This document shows positions 46,699-55,144 of a DNA stretch of 64,000 nucleotides, piece by piece (within the stretch, counting starts at the first letter, position 1; each line of letters starts with the position of its first letter). A program made the translations under genes and the position numbers. The notes below the pieces were generated by a model that was not told the origin of the DNA, made no database searches, and saw nothing but the letters and a program-made list of their open reading frames with translations. The DNA is from CAVSWN01 sp963770995. GTDB taxonomy: Bacteria; Acidobacteriota; Vicinamibacteria; Vicinamibacterales; CAVVIG01. The stretch spans positions 1,612,001 through 1,676,000 of the forward strand of contig CAVYRS010000001.1 in NCBI GenBank assembly GCA_963770995.1, written 5' to 3'.

Positions 46699-47916
46699 TC
46701 AGCGGGGACTTCTCCCCTGCTCCGCGAAGGCCTGCGCGATTTTCACTCCAACACCAGACGTGTCCGCGTACGAGATGTTCGAGATCACGGACACGACAAT
46801 CCCATATTCGGGGAACGTCATGAGAGACGCCACCATCCCGCCCAACGAATCCCCGTCGTGACCGACGACGCGCGTTTGTTTACCCGCCAGCGCTACGGTC
46901 TCGAGGTCCCAGCCCAGACCGTAACCCGTCTCCTCCCCCGTGGGCAGTCGCTGCGACGTCTGGAGCAATTGGACAGTGGCGGGTTGCAGCAGCGTGCCGC
47001 TGTCGATCGCCTGAGCGAAGCGCACCAGATCCGACGGTGTGGACAGAAAGACGCTGGATCCGGCGTAGCAGGAGTAGTCGAGCGGACGCATCAGGTCTGG
47101 ACCGTAGCGAGGATTCGCCGCGAACCTGGGAAAGTAGAACGTCGCCCGATCCGGGATCGGATCGGGCGCGGAGTCGGCTTGCGTGTGGTCCATGCCCAGC
47201 AGCCCGAAGATCTTCTTGCGCATGAACGAGAGGAATGGCTCGTTCGTGACGTCTTCGACGGCCGCGCTCACCAGAATCCAGCCGTAGTTCGAATAGCGGT
47301 ACTGGGTCCCCGGCTCGAACACCAGCGGACGATCCTTGAAGTACTGCAGCGCGTCGACCGGCCGCTCGCACCGCTCCGAGAACAACGGTCCTTCGTCGCC
47401 GCTGTCGCTCCTGACGCCGGCCAGGTGCCCCATCACCTGGCGCAATGTCACCGGCCACTGTTTCTCTGGAAATTCAGGCACGTAGGTCTGGATCTTCTCG
47501 TCGAGCTTCAGCCGGTCCTTCTCCAGCAGCAGTCCGACGGCGGCCGACGTGAGCGCCGTGGAGGCTGTGCCGATCCTGAACCGCGTTTCAGGCTCGACGC
47601 GCACCCGTTTCTCGAGATCCGCCCAGCCGAAGCCTTCGGCCCACACGATCCCGCCACCGGCACCCACCGCCACCGACAACCCGGGCAGGTTCTGCTCGGT
47701 GAGAGCCGCGCGGACGATCTGCCGTCCCTGTTCCACGGCGTCGGCCCGCTGTGGCAACGGGGCCGAATGCGTCACGGACGGCACGTCCTGAGCGTTCGGG
47801 TGCAGGGGTGTCGCAGTAAAGCTCACATACCCCCAAAGCCCCAGAATCGCCACGGGTATCAAGCCGACGGCCACGACGATCACCGCGAGCCAGGTCTCGA
47901 TCCGCCTTTTCGACAC
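46699..47916 (-). CDS. LACTB-like beta-lactamase-fold protein lacking the SxxK residues
   Basis: 405 aa. N-terminal TM helix (~10-30), then a class C beta-lactamase/PBP-like domain close to mitochondrial LACTB: YVPEFPEKQWPVTLRQ, MGHLAGVRS, the YxN motif YSNYG at 208-212 and HDGDSLGG near the C-terminus. The catalytic SxxK is replaced by TAST (117-120), so both Ser and Lys are missing; the Tyr motif is kept. Serine acylation as in peptidases is therefore unlikely. Threonine-based catalysis, or a structural role, are alternatives. Membrane-anchored with the domain outside the cytoplasm. 18 bp from the upstream membrane gene; likely one transcript. Confidence 0.85.
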   Translation of the reverse strand: MSKRRIETWLAVIVVAVGLIPVAILGLWGYVSFTATPLHPNAQDVPSVTHSAPLPQRADAVEQGRQIVRAALTEQNLPGLSVAVGAGGGIVWAEGFGWADLEKRVRVEPETRFRIGTASTALTSAAVGLLLEKDRLKLDEKIQTYVPEFPEKQWPVTLRQVMGHLAGVRSDSGDEGPLFSERCERPVDALQYFKDRPLVFEPGTQYRYSNYGWILVSAAVEDVTNEPFLSFMRKKIFGLLGMDHTQADSAPDPIPDRATFYFPRFAANPRYGPDLMRPLDYSCYAGSSVFLSTPSDLVRFAQAIDSGTLLQPATVQLLQTSQRLPTGEETGYGLGWDLETVALAGKQTRVVGHDGDSLGGMVASLMTFPEYGIVVSVISNISYADTSGVGVKIAQAFAEQGRSPR

Positions 47917-47934
47917 AATGTCTCTTCAGCAGGA

Positions 47935-48384
47935 TCAGCGCGTCAACAACTGGATCAGCAACGTTCGCCACGGTTGCGCCCTTCTGGCCAGCATCAGCGA
48001 TCCGGAGCCTGAGGCTGCGCTCAGGAGAGTTATGCAACCGACTATGACGGCGCCACCCAGCAGCATCAGCGGGTGGTTGTAATTCGGTGTCCCCATGGCA
48101 AACGGGAGCGTGCCCACCAGCAGACCAGCCGCCGTCCCCCAGGCGCCGGCTCGGGCAAGCGACAACTCATCGAATGCTCGACGGCCCTCTGCAATCCCAA
48201 GCATCGCGGAAAAGATCGCCCCGCTCAGGAAGCCCGGGAGCACCCCCATCACCACCCACGGTTCATCCATCGACTCATCCGGATCCACGAGCACCCCTAT
48301 CAACACGCCAACGGGCGCCCATACCACGGCCCAGGTCAGGCCCACCAAAACGGCGCTGCGTAAACGTCTCAGCCACTTCTTCAT
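47935..48384 (-). CDS. Hypothetical membrane protein
   Basis: 149 aa with four hydrophobic segments (~12-33, 44-62, 81-95, 105-128), Gly/Ala rich, with conserved-looking GFLSGAIFSAMLGIAEGRR. Upstream of the LACTB-like gene in the same orientation and probably co-expressed. No family recognised. Confidence 0.7.
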   Translation of the reverse strand: MKKWLRRLRSAVLVGLTWAVVWAPVGVLIGVLVDPDESMDEPWVVMGVLPGFLSGAIFSAMLGIAEGRRAFDELSLARAGAWGTAAGLLVGTLPFAMGTPNYNHPLMLLGGAVIVGCITLLSAASGSGSLMLARRAQPWRTLLIQLLTR

Positions 48385-48425
48385 TGACTGCCTCCTGAGC
48401 TCATTCCAGCCGGCCGCATCCAGAC

Positions 48426-48454
48426 TTTACAATACAAAGTCCTCTGTGTAAACT
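48426..48454 (+). promoter_or_regulatory. Promoter of ispH, probably leaderless
   Basis: TTTACA (48426-48431), 17-bp spacer, TAAACT (48449-48454). The ATG of ispH is 5 nt after the -10 box and no ribosome-binding site precedes it, so transcription would start at the start codon itself. Confidence 0.65.
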
Positions 48455-48459
48455 GCCGT

Positions 48460-49368
48460 ATGCGCATCCTCCGAGCCGCTCACCTCGGCATGTGTTTCGG
48501 CGTGCGCGATGCCATCGCACTCGCGCTCCAGCACGCCGCCGCCGGCCCGCTCACGATCCTCGGTGACCTCGTCCACAACCCCACCGTCCTGAGCGCCCTC
48601 GAAGCAAAGGGCATCGCGGTCGCGCACGACGTCGCACGCGTCACGACGCCGACCCTGATGGTAACGGCGCACGGCACGTCCGAACGGACCCTCGCGCGGA
48701 CCCGCGCCCTGGGGCTGACGGTGGTCGAAGCGACGTGCCCGCTCGTCCACGTCGCGCATCGCGCCGTCGCGACCCTCGCGCGCGAGGGCTACCACGTCGT
48801 CATCATCGGGCAACACGATCACGTGGAGGTGCGCGGCCTCACCGGCGATCTCGATCGCTTCGACGTCGTGCTCGACGACGCCGACGTCCTCGCGCTCGAG
48901 GAGCATCCACGCCTCGGCGTGGCGGCCCAGACAACGCAGGCGGTAGAGAGAGTGCGGCACCTCGTCGACCTGATCCGACGGCGATTCCCGCAATCGGAGG
49001 TGCGCTTCCTCGACACGGTGTGCAAGCCCACCAAGGAACGGCAGTCCGCGGCGATTGAGATGGCACGTCAGGCCGACGTCGTCATCGTCGTCGGCGGCCG
49101 GTCGAGCAACAACACCCGCGAGCTGGTCAAGACCTGCGCGCGCTTCTGCGCCCGCGTACATCAGGTGCAGACCGACGCGGACGTCTGCCCCGAATGGTTC
49201 GATACCGCGACGATCGTGGGACTGACGGCCGGCACCTCGACGCCGGACGATGTCATCGACCACGTCGAGGCGCGCATCCGCCTTTGCGCAGACGCTTCCG
49301 CCTCCGCTCCAGCTTCGGCGGACAAGTCGGCGGGACAGGCCCGCCAAATCTCGGAGGAGCTGCAATGA
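48460..49368 (+). CDS. ispH: 4-hydroxy-3-methylbut-2-enyl diphosphate reductase
   Basis: 302 aa. Last enzyme of the MEP isoprenoid pathway: reduces HMBPP to IPP and DMAPP using a 4Fe-4S cluster. The cluster Cys residues are Cys12 (GMCFGV), Cys93 (EATCPLV) and Cys188 (DTVCKPT). HVEVRG aligns with the acid/base Glu region, and AGTSTPDD with the substrate-binding end. The last ~25 residues are a low-complexity tail created by a dispersed repeat (49297-49345). Probably transcribed without a leader. The next gene starts on its stop (ATGA). Confidence 0.94.
   Translation: MRILRAAHLGMCFGVRDAIALALQHAAAGPLTILGDLVHNPTVLSALEAKGIAVAHDVARVTTPTLMVTAHGTSERTLARTRALGLTVVEATCPLVHVAHRAVATLAREGYHVVIIGQHDHVEVRGLTGDLDRFDVVLDDADVLALEEHPRLGVAAQTTQAVERVRHLVDLIRRRFPQSEVRFLDTVCKPTKERQSAAIEMARQADVVIVVGGRSSNNTRELVKTCARFCARVHQVQTDADVCPEWFDTATIVGLTAGTSTPDDVIDHVEARIRLCADASASAPASADKSAGQARQISEELQ
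49297..49345 (+). repeat. REP-like dispersed palindrome inside the ispH tail
   Basis: Contains the inverted pair ccgcc/ggcgg and ends gggacaggcccgcc. A related but not identical element lies inside the kinase gene at 50702, and the acaggcccgcc end recurs near 14518. It adds about 16 codons to ispH. Confidence 0.55.
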
Positions 49369-50093
49369 CCGATCACCTCCCTGCACCCCACCGCGCAAAG
49401 TCCGCGCGGCTTGGGCCCCGTCCGGAGCGAACGCGCTGGGCGATCGTCGTGGCCTTCGCGATCGCGATGGCCTGGGTGGAAGCCGCCAGCGTGTTGTACA
49501 TCCGCGCGCTGGTCGATCGAATCGAGCCGTACCAGGCAGACCCGCTGCCGATGCACGGGGCGTTGGGCAACGTCGAATTGTGCCGCGAGGCGGCCACGCT
49601 TGTCATGATCGCCACGTTGGGAGTACTCGCGGGGCGCACGTGGCGCCGTCGCGCCGGTTACGCGGCGCTGGCGTTCGGCGTCTGGGACATTTTCTACTAC
49701 GTCTTCCTTCGCCTCATCTCGGGGTGGCCGAGGACGCTGCTGGACTGGGACATCCTGTTCCTGCTGCCTCTTCCATGGTGGGGACCCGTGCTCGCTCCGG
49801 TCAGTATCGCGCTGGTGATGATCCTGTGGGGCACCCTCGCGACGCAGTCGCGTGACGATGCGACCGACGCCGGCTGGGCGAGTGCGCTTGCCTGCGTCGG
49901 GATCGTGCTCGCGCTCGCGGTGTTCATGATCGACGCGTGGCGGGCGCTGCCGCACGGGCGTGACGCGGTCCTGCGCGTGCTGCCGGACGACTTCAACTGG
50001 CCGCTGTTCTGGGTGGCGGTGCTGCTGATGGCGTCACCGGCACTTCATCAGGTTGCCTTGCCCGCGAAAAGGTCTGTATTCCGGCGGCTCTGA
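49365..50093 (+). CDS. Membrane protein coupled to ispH
   Basis: 242 aa. Start overlaps the ispH stop. Helices at about 24-46 (WAIVVAFAIAMAWVEAASVL), 80-97, 100-118 and 140-158 (VLAPVSIALVMILWG), then two more. No signature recognised. Translational coupling with ispH hints at a role in isoprenoid or quinone metabolism, but nothing in the sequence proves it. The 3' end lies in a 65-bp segment repeated at 52817. Confidence 0.75.
   Translation: MTDHLPAPHRAKSARLGPRPERTRWAIVVAFAIAMAWVEAASVLYIRALVDRIEPYQADPLPMHGALGNVELCREAATLVMIATLGVLAGRTWRRRAGYAALAFGVWDIFYYVFLRLISGWPRTLLDWDILFLLPLPWWGPVLAPVSIALVMILWGTLATQSRDDATDAGWASALACVGIVLALAVFMIDAWRALPHGRDAVLRVLPDDFNWPLFWVAVLLMASPALHQVALPAKRSVFRRL
50022..50086 (+). 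repeat. 65-bp direct repeat, copy 1
   Basis: Identical over 65 bp to 52817-52881. Here it codes for residues near the end of the membrane protein (LLMASPALHQVALPAKRS). A degenerate match continues to about 50125. The two copies flank the kinase gene 50171-52786. Confidence 0.9.
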
Positions 50094-50151
50094 CTCTTCA
50101 CCCTCGACCACGACCTCCAGCGTCTCCGCAGGTCGACAGCAGTCGCCGCTC

Positions 50152-50157
50152 TATAAT
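50152..50157 (+). promoter_or_regulatory. -10 box of the second kinase gene
   Basis: TATAAT 13 nt before the ATG at 50171, implying a 5' leader of only ~6-7 nt. No good -35 at 17 bp (caggtc). Confidence 0.45.
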
Positions 50158-50170
50158 CACCGTCCAGCCC

Positions 50171-52786
50171 ATGAGTATGTTGCCAGGCACCCGCATCGGC
50201 GCCTACGAGGTTACAGCGCAGATCGGCGAAGGCGGAATGGGCGAGGTGTATCGGGCGACCGACAGCCATCTCAAGCGGTCGGTAGCGATCAAAGTCCTGC
50301 CCGCCTCGGTGGCCGGCGATGCGGATCGCCTCGCGCGTTTTCAGCGCGAGGCCGAAGTGCTTGCGGCACTGAATCATCCGAACATCGCCGGCGTGTACGG
50401 ACTCGAGAAGTCCGCCGACGTCACCGCGCTGGTCATGGAGCTCGTGGAGGGCGAGAATCTCTCTGCGCACATCGCGCGCGGCGCGATACCAGTCGCCGAC
50501 GCGCTGCCGATGGCGCGCCAGATTGCCGATGCACTCGAGGCCGCGCACGAGCAGGGCGTCGTCCATCGGGATCTGAAGCCCGCGAACATCAAGGTGCGTG
50601 CGGACGGCACGGTGAAGGTGCTCGACTTCGGGCTCGCGAAAGCGATGGACCCCGCCGGTGCGGCATCGGCCAGCAGCGCAATGACCTCGCCGACGATGAC
50701 CCGCCTCCGCCAAGGCTACGGCGAGGCAGGCGCCACCGAGTTGGGGATGATTCTCGGCACGGCCGCATACATGTCGCCCGAGCAGGCGCGCGGGAAGGCC
50801 GTGGACAAGCGTGCCGACATCTGGTCGTTCGGCGTGGTGGTGTACGAAATGCTCACGGGCCGGCGATTGTTCGACGGCGACACGACGAGCGATGTCATCG
50901 CATCCGTCCTGACGAGAGAACCCGACTTGTCGGCCGTTCCAGGACCCTGGCGGCGCCTGATCGGCCGCTGCCTCGAGCGTGATCCGCGCAAGCGCTTGCG
51001 CGATATCGGTGACGCGTGGCTGCTGCTCGACAACGAAGGCGTCCCGGTTGACGCCACGCCACGTGCGCGCGGCAGGATCGTATGGCCGTGGGCACTGGGG
51101 GCGCTGGCGGTCAGTGCCGTCGCGACGTGGATCGCGTTCACTTCGAGAGAGCTCACGGTGGTGCCGGCACCCGTAGCCATGCTCGAGCCTCCGCCGCCGG
51201 GGACCCAGTTCTTCAGCCCGCCGGCGCCCTCTCCGGACGGCCGGTGGCTGGCGTGGATCGCTGCGGATGCGGCACGCAAGACGCGCCTGTGGACGAGGCA
51301 GATCTCCGAGACCGCACCCCACGCGGTCGAGGGAACGGACGGGGCCACGATGGCGTTCTGGTCGCCCGACAGCCTGCAGCTCGCGTTCGTGGCGCAAGGC
51401 CAGGTCCGTCGCACGGCGCCAGCCGGCGGCTCGGTTTCGCTCGTCGTTGCGGCCAACCCGTTCAGCGGCGCGTGGCTGGCCGACGGCGACATCCTGCTGG
51501 CGATGACCGGCAAGGGCCTGATGCGTGTGCCGGGCACGGGTGGCTCACTTCGGCCGGCAAGTGGCTTTACGTCGGAGGCCTTTCGCGACCTTCGGATCGA
51601 GAGTCTCGCTGCGTCGCCCGACGGCCGGTGCCTGCTGTTCAACCAGTTCGGCGGGGAAACCGGCGTCTACGTCGCCCGCCTCGACGGCACAGGCAAGCGC
51701 CTGCTTTATCCCGGTGAGCGGTCGTCGGCCGTGTTCGCCGGCCCGGACCTGATCGTGCGGGAGGACGCCAGCGTGCTGGTGGCCCAGCGGTTCAATTGCG
51801 CCGACCTGAGCCTCGTCGGCGACGGGTTCCCAGTGGCGCAGAACGTCGGCGCCAACAACTTTGCGGCGGGCGCCAGCGGTGCGTTGACCTTCATCGCAGG
51901 TGCCAGGGGCGTTTCGCGGCTGACCTTTTTCACTCGCAGCGGCACGCCGGCGGGTGTGGCAGGTCCGGACGGCGAATACACGGAGGTCGCCATCTCGCGT
52001 CGGGGCCGGTGGCTGGGATTCGTGCGACGTGACCCTGCCGATGGCAATGTCGACGTGTGGCTGCAGGCACTCTCTGGCGGAGCGCCAAGCCGGCTCACAT
52101 CCGATCCCGACGTCGATCACCTGTTCACGATCTCGCACGACGAACGCGAGGTGGTGTGGGAGGCGCACGCGAAGGGCACGCTGAACCTGATGCGTCGGTC
52201 TGTGGACGGATCGTCGCCGCCGCAACTGGTCCGGATTTGGGGCAGGGGCGGTGGTCCGTGTGATTGGTCACCCGATGGACGGACTGTCGTGTACCGCTCA
52301 GACGACGGACCGAGCGGATCCAACCTGTGGGCGGTGCCGATGGGCGGGTCGGGCGACCCCGTCCGATTGACCCAGCCGGGGTTCGGCAGTGACGACGGCC
52401 AGTTTTCGCCGGATGGACGCTGGCTCGCCTTCACCGGAGAGGCGACGGGCGAAAAAGAGGTGTACGTCCAGCGCATCGACGGCACGAAGTTCGTCGGCGG
52501 TCCCGTGCGGGTCTCGGAGAGTGGCGGCGAGTGGCCCTTGTGGCGCGGCGACGGCGCGGAGTTGTTCTTCATGAGCCGCGGCGCACTGATGGTCACCGAG
52601 TTTCATGACAGGAGCGATCGCCCCGTCGGCTCGCCGCGAACCCTTTTCACAATCACCGGGTCCGGCGGCTACGCCGTGACGCCGGACGGACAGCGCTTCG
52701 TCGCGATCGTGGGGGTGACCGATCCGACGCCGCTGCCGGCAACCGTCGTGCTCAACTGGCGCGCGAAGATCACCGGCAAGCCGTGA
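50171..52786 (+). CDS. Ser/Thr protein kinase with C-terminal beta-propeller (second copy)
   Basis: 871 aa. Residues ~8-275: kinase domain with IGEGGMGEVYRA (18-29), Lys41, HRDLKPAN with Asp134, DFG Asp152 and YMSPEQARG. A stretch at ~178-189 (LRQGYGEAGATE) in the activation segment comes from a REP-like palindrome. TM helix at about 297-317, then a WD40/TolB-like propeller with SPDG(R/K)WLA and WSPDGRTV blades. All catalytic residues are present. Not closely adjacent to a sigma gene. Flanked by 65-bp direct repeats, so it may have been inserted or duplicated as a unit. Frame intact. Confidence 0.92.
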   Translation: MSMLPGTRIGAYEVTAQIGEGGMGEVYRATDSHLKRSVAIKVLPASVAGDADRLARFQREAEVLAALNHPNIAGVYGLEKSADVTALVMELVEGENLSAHIARGAIPVADALPMARQIADALEAAHEQGVVHRDLKPANIKVRADGTVKVLDFGLAKAMDPAGAASASSAMTSPTMTRLRQGYGEAGATELGMILGTAAYMSPEQARGKAVDKRADIWSFGVVVYEMLTGRRLFDGDTTSDVIASVLTREPDLSAVPGPWRRLIGRCLERDPRKRLRDIGDAWLLLDNEGVPVDATPRARGRIVWPWALGALAVSAVATWIAFTSRELTVVPAPVAMLEPPPPGTQFFSPPAPSPDGRWLAWIAADAARKTRLWTRQISETAPHAVEGTDGATMAFWSPDSLQLAFVAQGQVRRTAPAGGSVSLVVAANPFSGAWLADGDILLAMTGKGLMRVPGTGGSLRPASGFTSEAFRDLRIESLAASPDGRCLLFNQFGGETGVYVARLDGTGKRLLYPGERSSAVFAGPDLIVREDASVLVAQRFNCADLSLVGDGFPVAQNVGANNFAAGASGALTFIAGARGVSRLTFFTRSGTPAGVAGPDGEYTEVAISRRGRWLGFVRRDPADGNVDVWLQALSGGAPSRLTSDPDVDHLFTISHDEREVVWEAHAKGTLNLMRRSVDGSSPPQLVRIWGRGGGPCDWSPDGRTVVYRSDDGPSGSNLWAVPMGGSGDPVRLTQPGFGSDDGQFSPDGRWLAFTGEATGEKEVYVQRIDGTKFVGGPVRVSESGGEWPLWRGDGAELFFMSRGALMVTEFHDRSDRPVGSPRTLFTITGSGGYAVTPDGQRFVAIVGVTDPTPLPATVVLNWRAKITGKP
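50702..50733 (+). repeat. REP-like palindrome inside the kinase activation segment
   Basis: cctccgcc-aaggctac-ggcgagg hairpin (one bulge). Similar in layout to the ispH element. Translated in frame as RQGYGEAG, lengthening the segment between DFG and the APE-like motif. Confidence 0.55.
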
Positions 52787-52816
52787 TGTCCGGTCCTCGG
52801 CCACCGGCGCCTAGCC

Positions 52817-52881
52817 CTGCTGATGGCGTCACCGGCACTTCATCAGGTTGCCTTGCCCGCGAAAAGGTCTGTATTCCGGCG
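52817..52881 (+). repeat. 65-bp direct repeat, copy 2
   Basis: Second copy of 50022-50086, non-coding here, with a degenerate continuation to ~52915. Confidence 0.9.
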
Positions 52882-52988
52882 CTGACTTCACCGTTGACCA
52901 CGACCTTCAGGGTGATCGCTCTCCTCTGACCGCAGCGCTGGTACCCTGTTGACGCCACTTGGCGTGGTTGAGGGAGCTGGCCTTACCC

Positions 52989-53396
52989 ATGGAACGCATT
53001 CGCGAGAGCTTTGCCCGACAGGGGTTCATGCGCACGATCGGTGCCGTTCTCGAATCGGTCGAGTCCGGAATCGTAACCATCACCTGCGGCTTCGACGAAG
53101 ACCTGACGCAGCAGCATGGATTGTTTCATGGAGGTGTCGTGGCGAGTCTGGTCGATGTCGCCTGCGGCTATGCCGCGTTGTCGGTCCTGCCCGCCGAGCG
53201 AGAAGTGCTGACGGTCGAGTTCAAGGTCCACTTCCTGAAGCCCGCAAAGACAGAGCGGTTGATCGCCGTGGGCCAGGTCGTCCAGGCAGGTCGAACGCTG
53301 ACCGTGTGCGAGGGCTCGGTGTTCGATGCGACACGCGCGCGCGTGCTTGCGCGAATGACCGCCACGATGATGGCGGTTGCCGCGACTTCCTCCTAG
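52989..53396 (+). CDS. PaaI-type hot-dog thioesterase
   Basis: 135 aa from ATG at 52989. HGGVVASLVDVACGYAALSV carries the catalytic helix of PaaI/4HBT thioesterases; strands VLTVEFKVHFLKPAKTE and LTVCEGSVFDATRARVLARM complete the fold. It would hydrolyse acyl-CoA esters. An upstream in-frame start adds 10 residues but is not needed. Convergent with the SDR gene, overlapping its last 4 nt. Confidence 0.9.
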   Translation: MERIRESFARQGFMRTIGAVLESVESGIVTITCGFDEDLTQQHGLFHGGVVASLVDVACGYAALSVLPAEREVLTVEFKVHFLKPAKTERLIAVGQVVQAGRTLTVCEGSVFDATRARVLARMTATMMAVAATSS

Positions 53397-54139
53397 CATC
53401 TCGCTTCAGCCAGCGCCACCGCGTCGGGACCCGCAGGAAATCGAAGTTGCCCTGACGCATCGTTCGCGGCACGGTACACCGCCTCGGCCACGTCGGACTC
53501 CTTCGTCACCGTCGTCACCTGCGCAAATGACGCGAGGATGGGCGTCGTGAACGCCGCGTAGGCCTCGGGAAACAGCCCGCTCATGCGCGATCCCCCGTTG
53601 CTCGTGAAGCGCGTAGTGGGCGCATAGCCCGGCTCGACCAGTTTGACCCGCACGTTGAACGCCGCGAGCTCGTGCGCGAGTGATCCGGTGAAACCTTCGA
53701 TCGCCATCTTGCTCGCGGTGTAGGCGGCCGCCAGCGGCATCGGCGCCAGCGTCACGCTCGACGTCACGTTCACCACCACCCCCGACATCCGCGCGCGAAG
53801 CTGAGGCAGCACCGCCTGCGTCATCGCCATCACGCCGAAGGTGTTGGTCTCGAACACCTCGCGCACCGTCGCCATCGGCGTGGCCTCGAAGACACCGACC
53901 ACCCCGATGCCCGCGTTGTTGACCAGCACGTCCACTGGCCCACACGCCTCGAGCGCGGCGGCGATGCTTTCGGGCTTCGTGACGTCGAGCGCCAGGACGC
54001 GGAGCCGTTCAGACCTGGGCAGAAGGTCTTCGCGCGGCGTTCGCATGGTGGCGACCACGTTCCAGCCCTGTGCGTGGAAGTGACGCGCGGTCTCGAGTCC
54101 ATAGCCGGAAGAGCAACCTGTAATGAGCACGGTTTTCAT
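53393..54139 (-). CDS. SDR-family oxidoreductase
   Basis: 248 aa. TGCSSGYG cofactor motif, NNAGIG, Ser in VTSSVTLAP, YTASK catalytic pair, and VEPGYAPT. Resembles the ketoreductase/retinol-type SDRs often adjacent to AraC regulators. Start at 54139 with AAGGAG 6 nt upstream. Divergent from the AraC gene with almost no space between, so the promoters must overlap the coding starts. Confidence 0.88.
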   Translation of the reverse strand: MKTVLITGCSSGYGLETARHFHAQGWNVVATMRTPREDLLPRSERLRVLALDVTKPESIAAALEACGPVDVLVNNAGIGVVGVFEATPMATVREVFETNTFGVMAMTQAVLPQLRARMSGVVVNVTSSVTLAPMPLAAAYTASKMAIEGFTGSLAHELAAFNVRVKLVEPGYAPTTRFTSNGGSRMSGLFPEAYAAFTTPILASFAQVTTVTKESDVAEAVYRAANDASGQLRFPAGPDAVALAEARC

Positions 54140-54152
54140 GTCGACTCCTTTC

Positions 54153-55142
54153 ATGTCACCCACGATAGCGGAGCCAAGCCGGACGATCTACAATTCGGAG
54201 TCCATATTTCATTCGCGATCGTCCAGTCATGAACACGACCCCCTCTCGGAAGTCATCACGCTGCTTCAGCCGCGCGCCGTGTTCTCGAGGCGGATCAGCG
54301 GCGCCGGCCGGTGGGGTGTCCGCTACTCCGCCTTCGGCCAGCCGAGCTTCTGCGCGGTGCTCGAGGGCCGCTGTCGCTTGACGGTCGATGGCCACCGTCC
54401 TCTGACACTCGAGGCAGGCGACTTCGTGCTGCTGCCGGCGACGCCAGGTTTCACCATGTCGGGCTTCGAGCCGGCGAAATTCGAGCGCTTAGACCCGAAG
54501 GTGATGTCAACCGTGCTGGGTGAAGTCCGCCATGGCACGCGCGGCGGGCGGCCCGACGTGCGGTTGCTCGGCGGCTGGTTCGTGTTCGACTCGCCGGACT
54601 CGAGGTTGCTGGTGTCGCTGCTCCCATCCCTGGTGCACGTCCGCGGCATCGAGCGGCTGGCGGTACTGGTGAGCCTCGTCGGCGAGGAGGCGAGCGAGAG
54701 AAGGTCCGGCCGCGATCTCGTGCTCACGCGCCTCGTGGAGGTGCTCCTCATCGAAGCGCTGCGCTCGGCGCCGGGTGACGACGCGCCGCCGGGGCTGCTA
54801 CGCGCCCTGGCCGATCCGCAGCTCGCCCCAGCGATGCGGCAGATGCATGGCCAGCTCGCGCGCTCGTGGACCGTCGCCCAGCTCGCGAAGACGGCCGCGC
54901 TGTCGCGCTCGGCGTTCTTCGAGCGCTTCACGCGGACGGTTGGCCTGCCCCCGATGGAATACCTGCTTGCCTGGCGGATGGCGGTCGCGAAGGGTCTGCT
55001 CCGCCGCCGCGACCTCGCGATCGCCGAGGTCGCCGAACGCGTCGGCTACGGCTCGGCGAGCACCTTCAGCACCGCGTTCAGCCGTCACGTGGGCCGGCCT
55101 CCAGGTCGCTACGCGCGCGAGGGCTCGCAGCCCGACACGTGA
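54153..55142 (+). CDS. AraC-family transcriptional regulator
   Basis: ~329 aa. N-terminal cupin-like sensor: LLQPRAVFSRRISGAGRWGV, FCAVLEGRCRLTVDG, LEAGDFVLLPATPGF, and a middle segment. C-terminal HTH pair: WTVAQLAKTAALSRSAFFERF and IAEVAERVGYGSASTFSTAFSRH, with GRPPGRYA at the end. It probably controls the divergent SDR. The 5' end is unclear: the first recognisable residues are DPLSEVITLL near 54238, and the only in-frame ATGs lie almost against the SDR start. Confidence 0.88.
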   Translation: MSPTIAEPSRTIYNSESIFHSRSSSHEHDPLSEVITLLQPRAVFSRRISGAGRWGVRYSAFGQPSFCAVLEGRCRLTVDGHRPLTLEAGDFVLLPATPGFTMSGFEPAKFERLDPKVMSTVLGEVRHGTRGGRPDVRLLGGWFVFDSPDSRLLVSLLPSLVHVRGIERLAVLVSLVGEEASERRSGRDLVLTRLVEVLLIEALRSAPGDDAPPGLLRALADPQLAPAMRQMHGQLARSWTVAQLAKTAALSRSAFFERFTRTVGLPPMEYLLAWRMAVAKGLLRRRDLAIAEVAERVGYGSASTFSTAFSRHVGRPPGRYAREGSQPDT

Positions 55143-55144
55143 GT

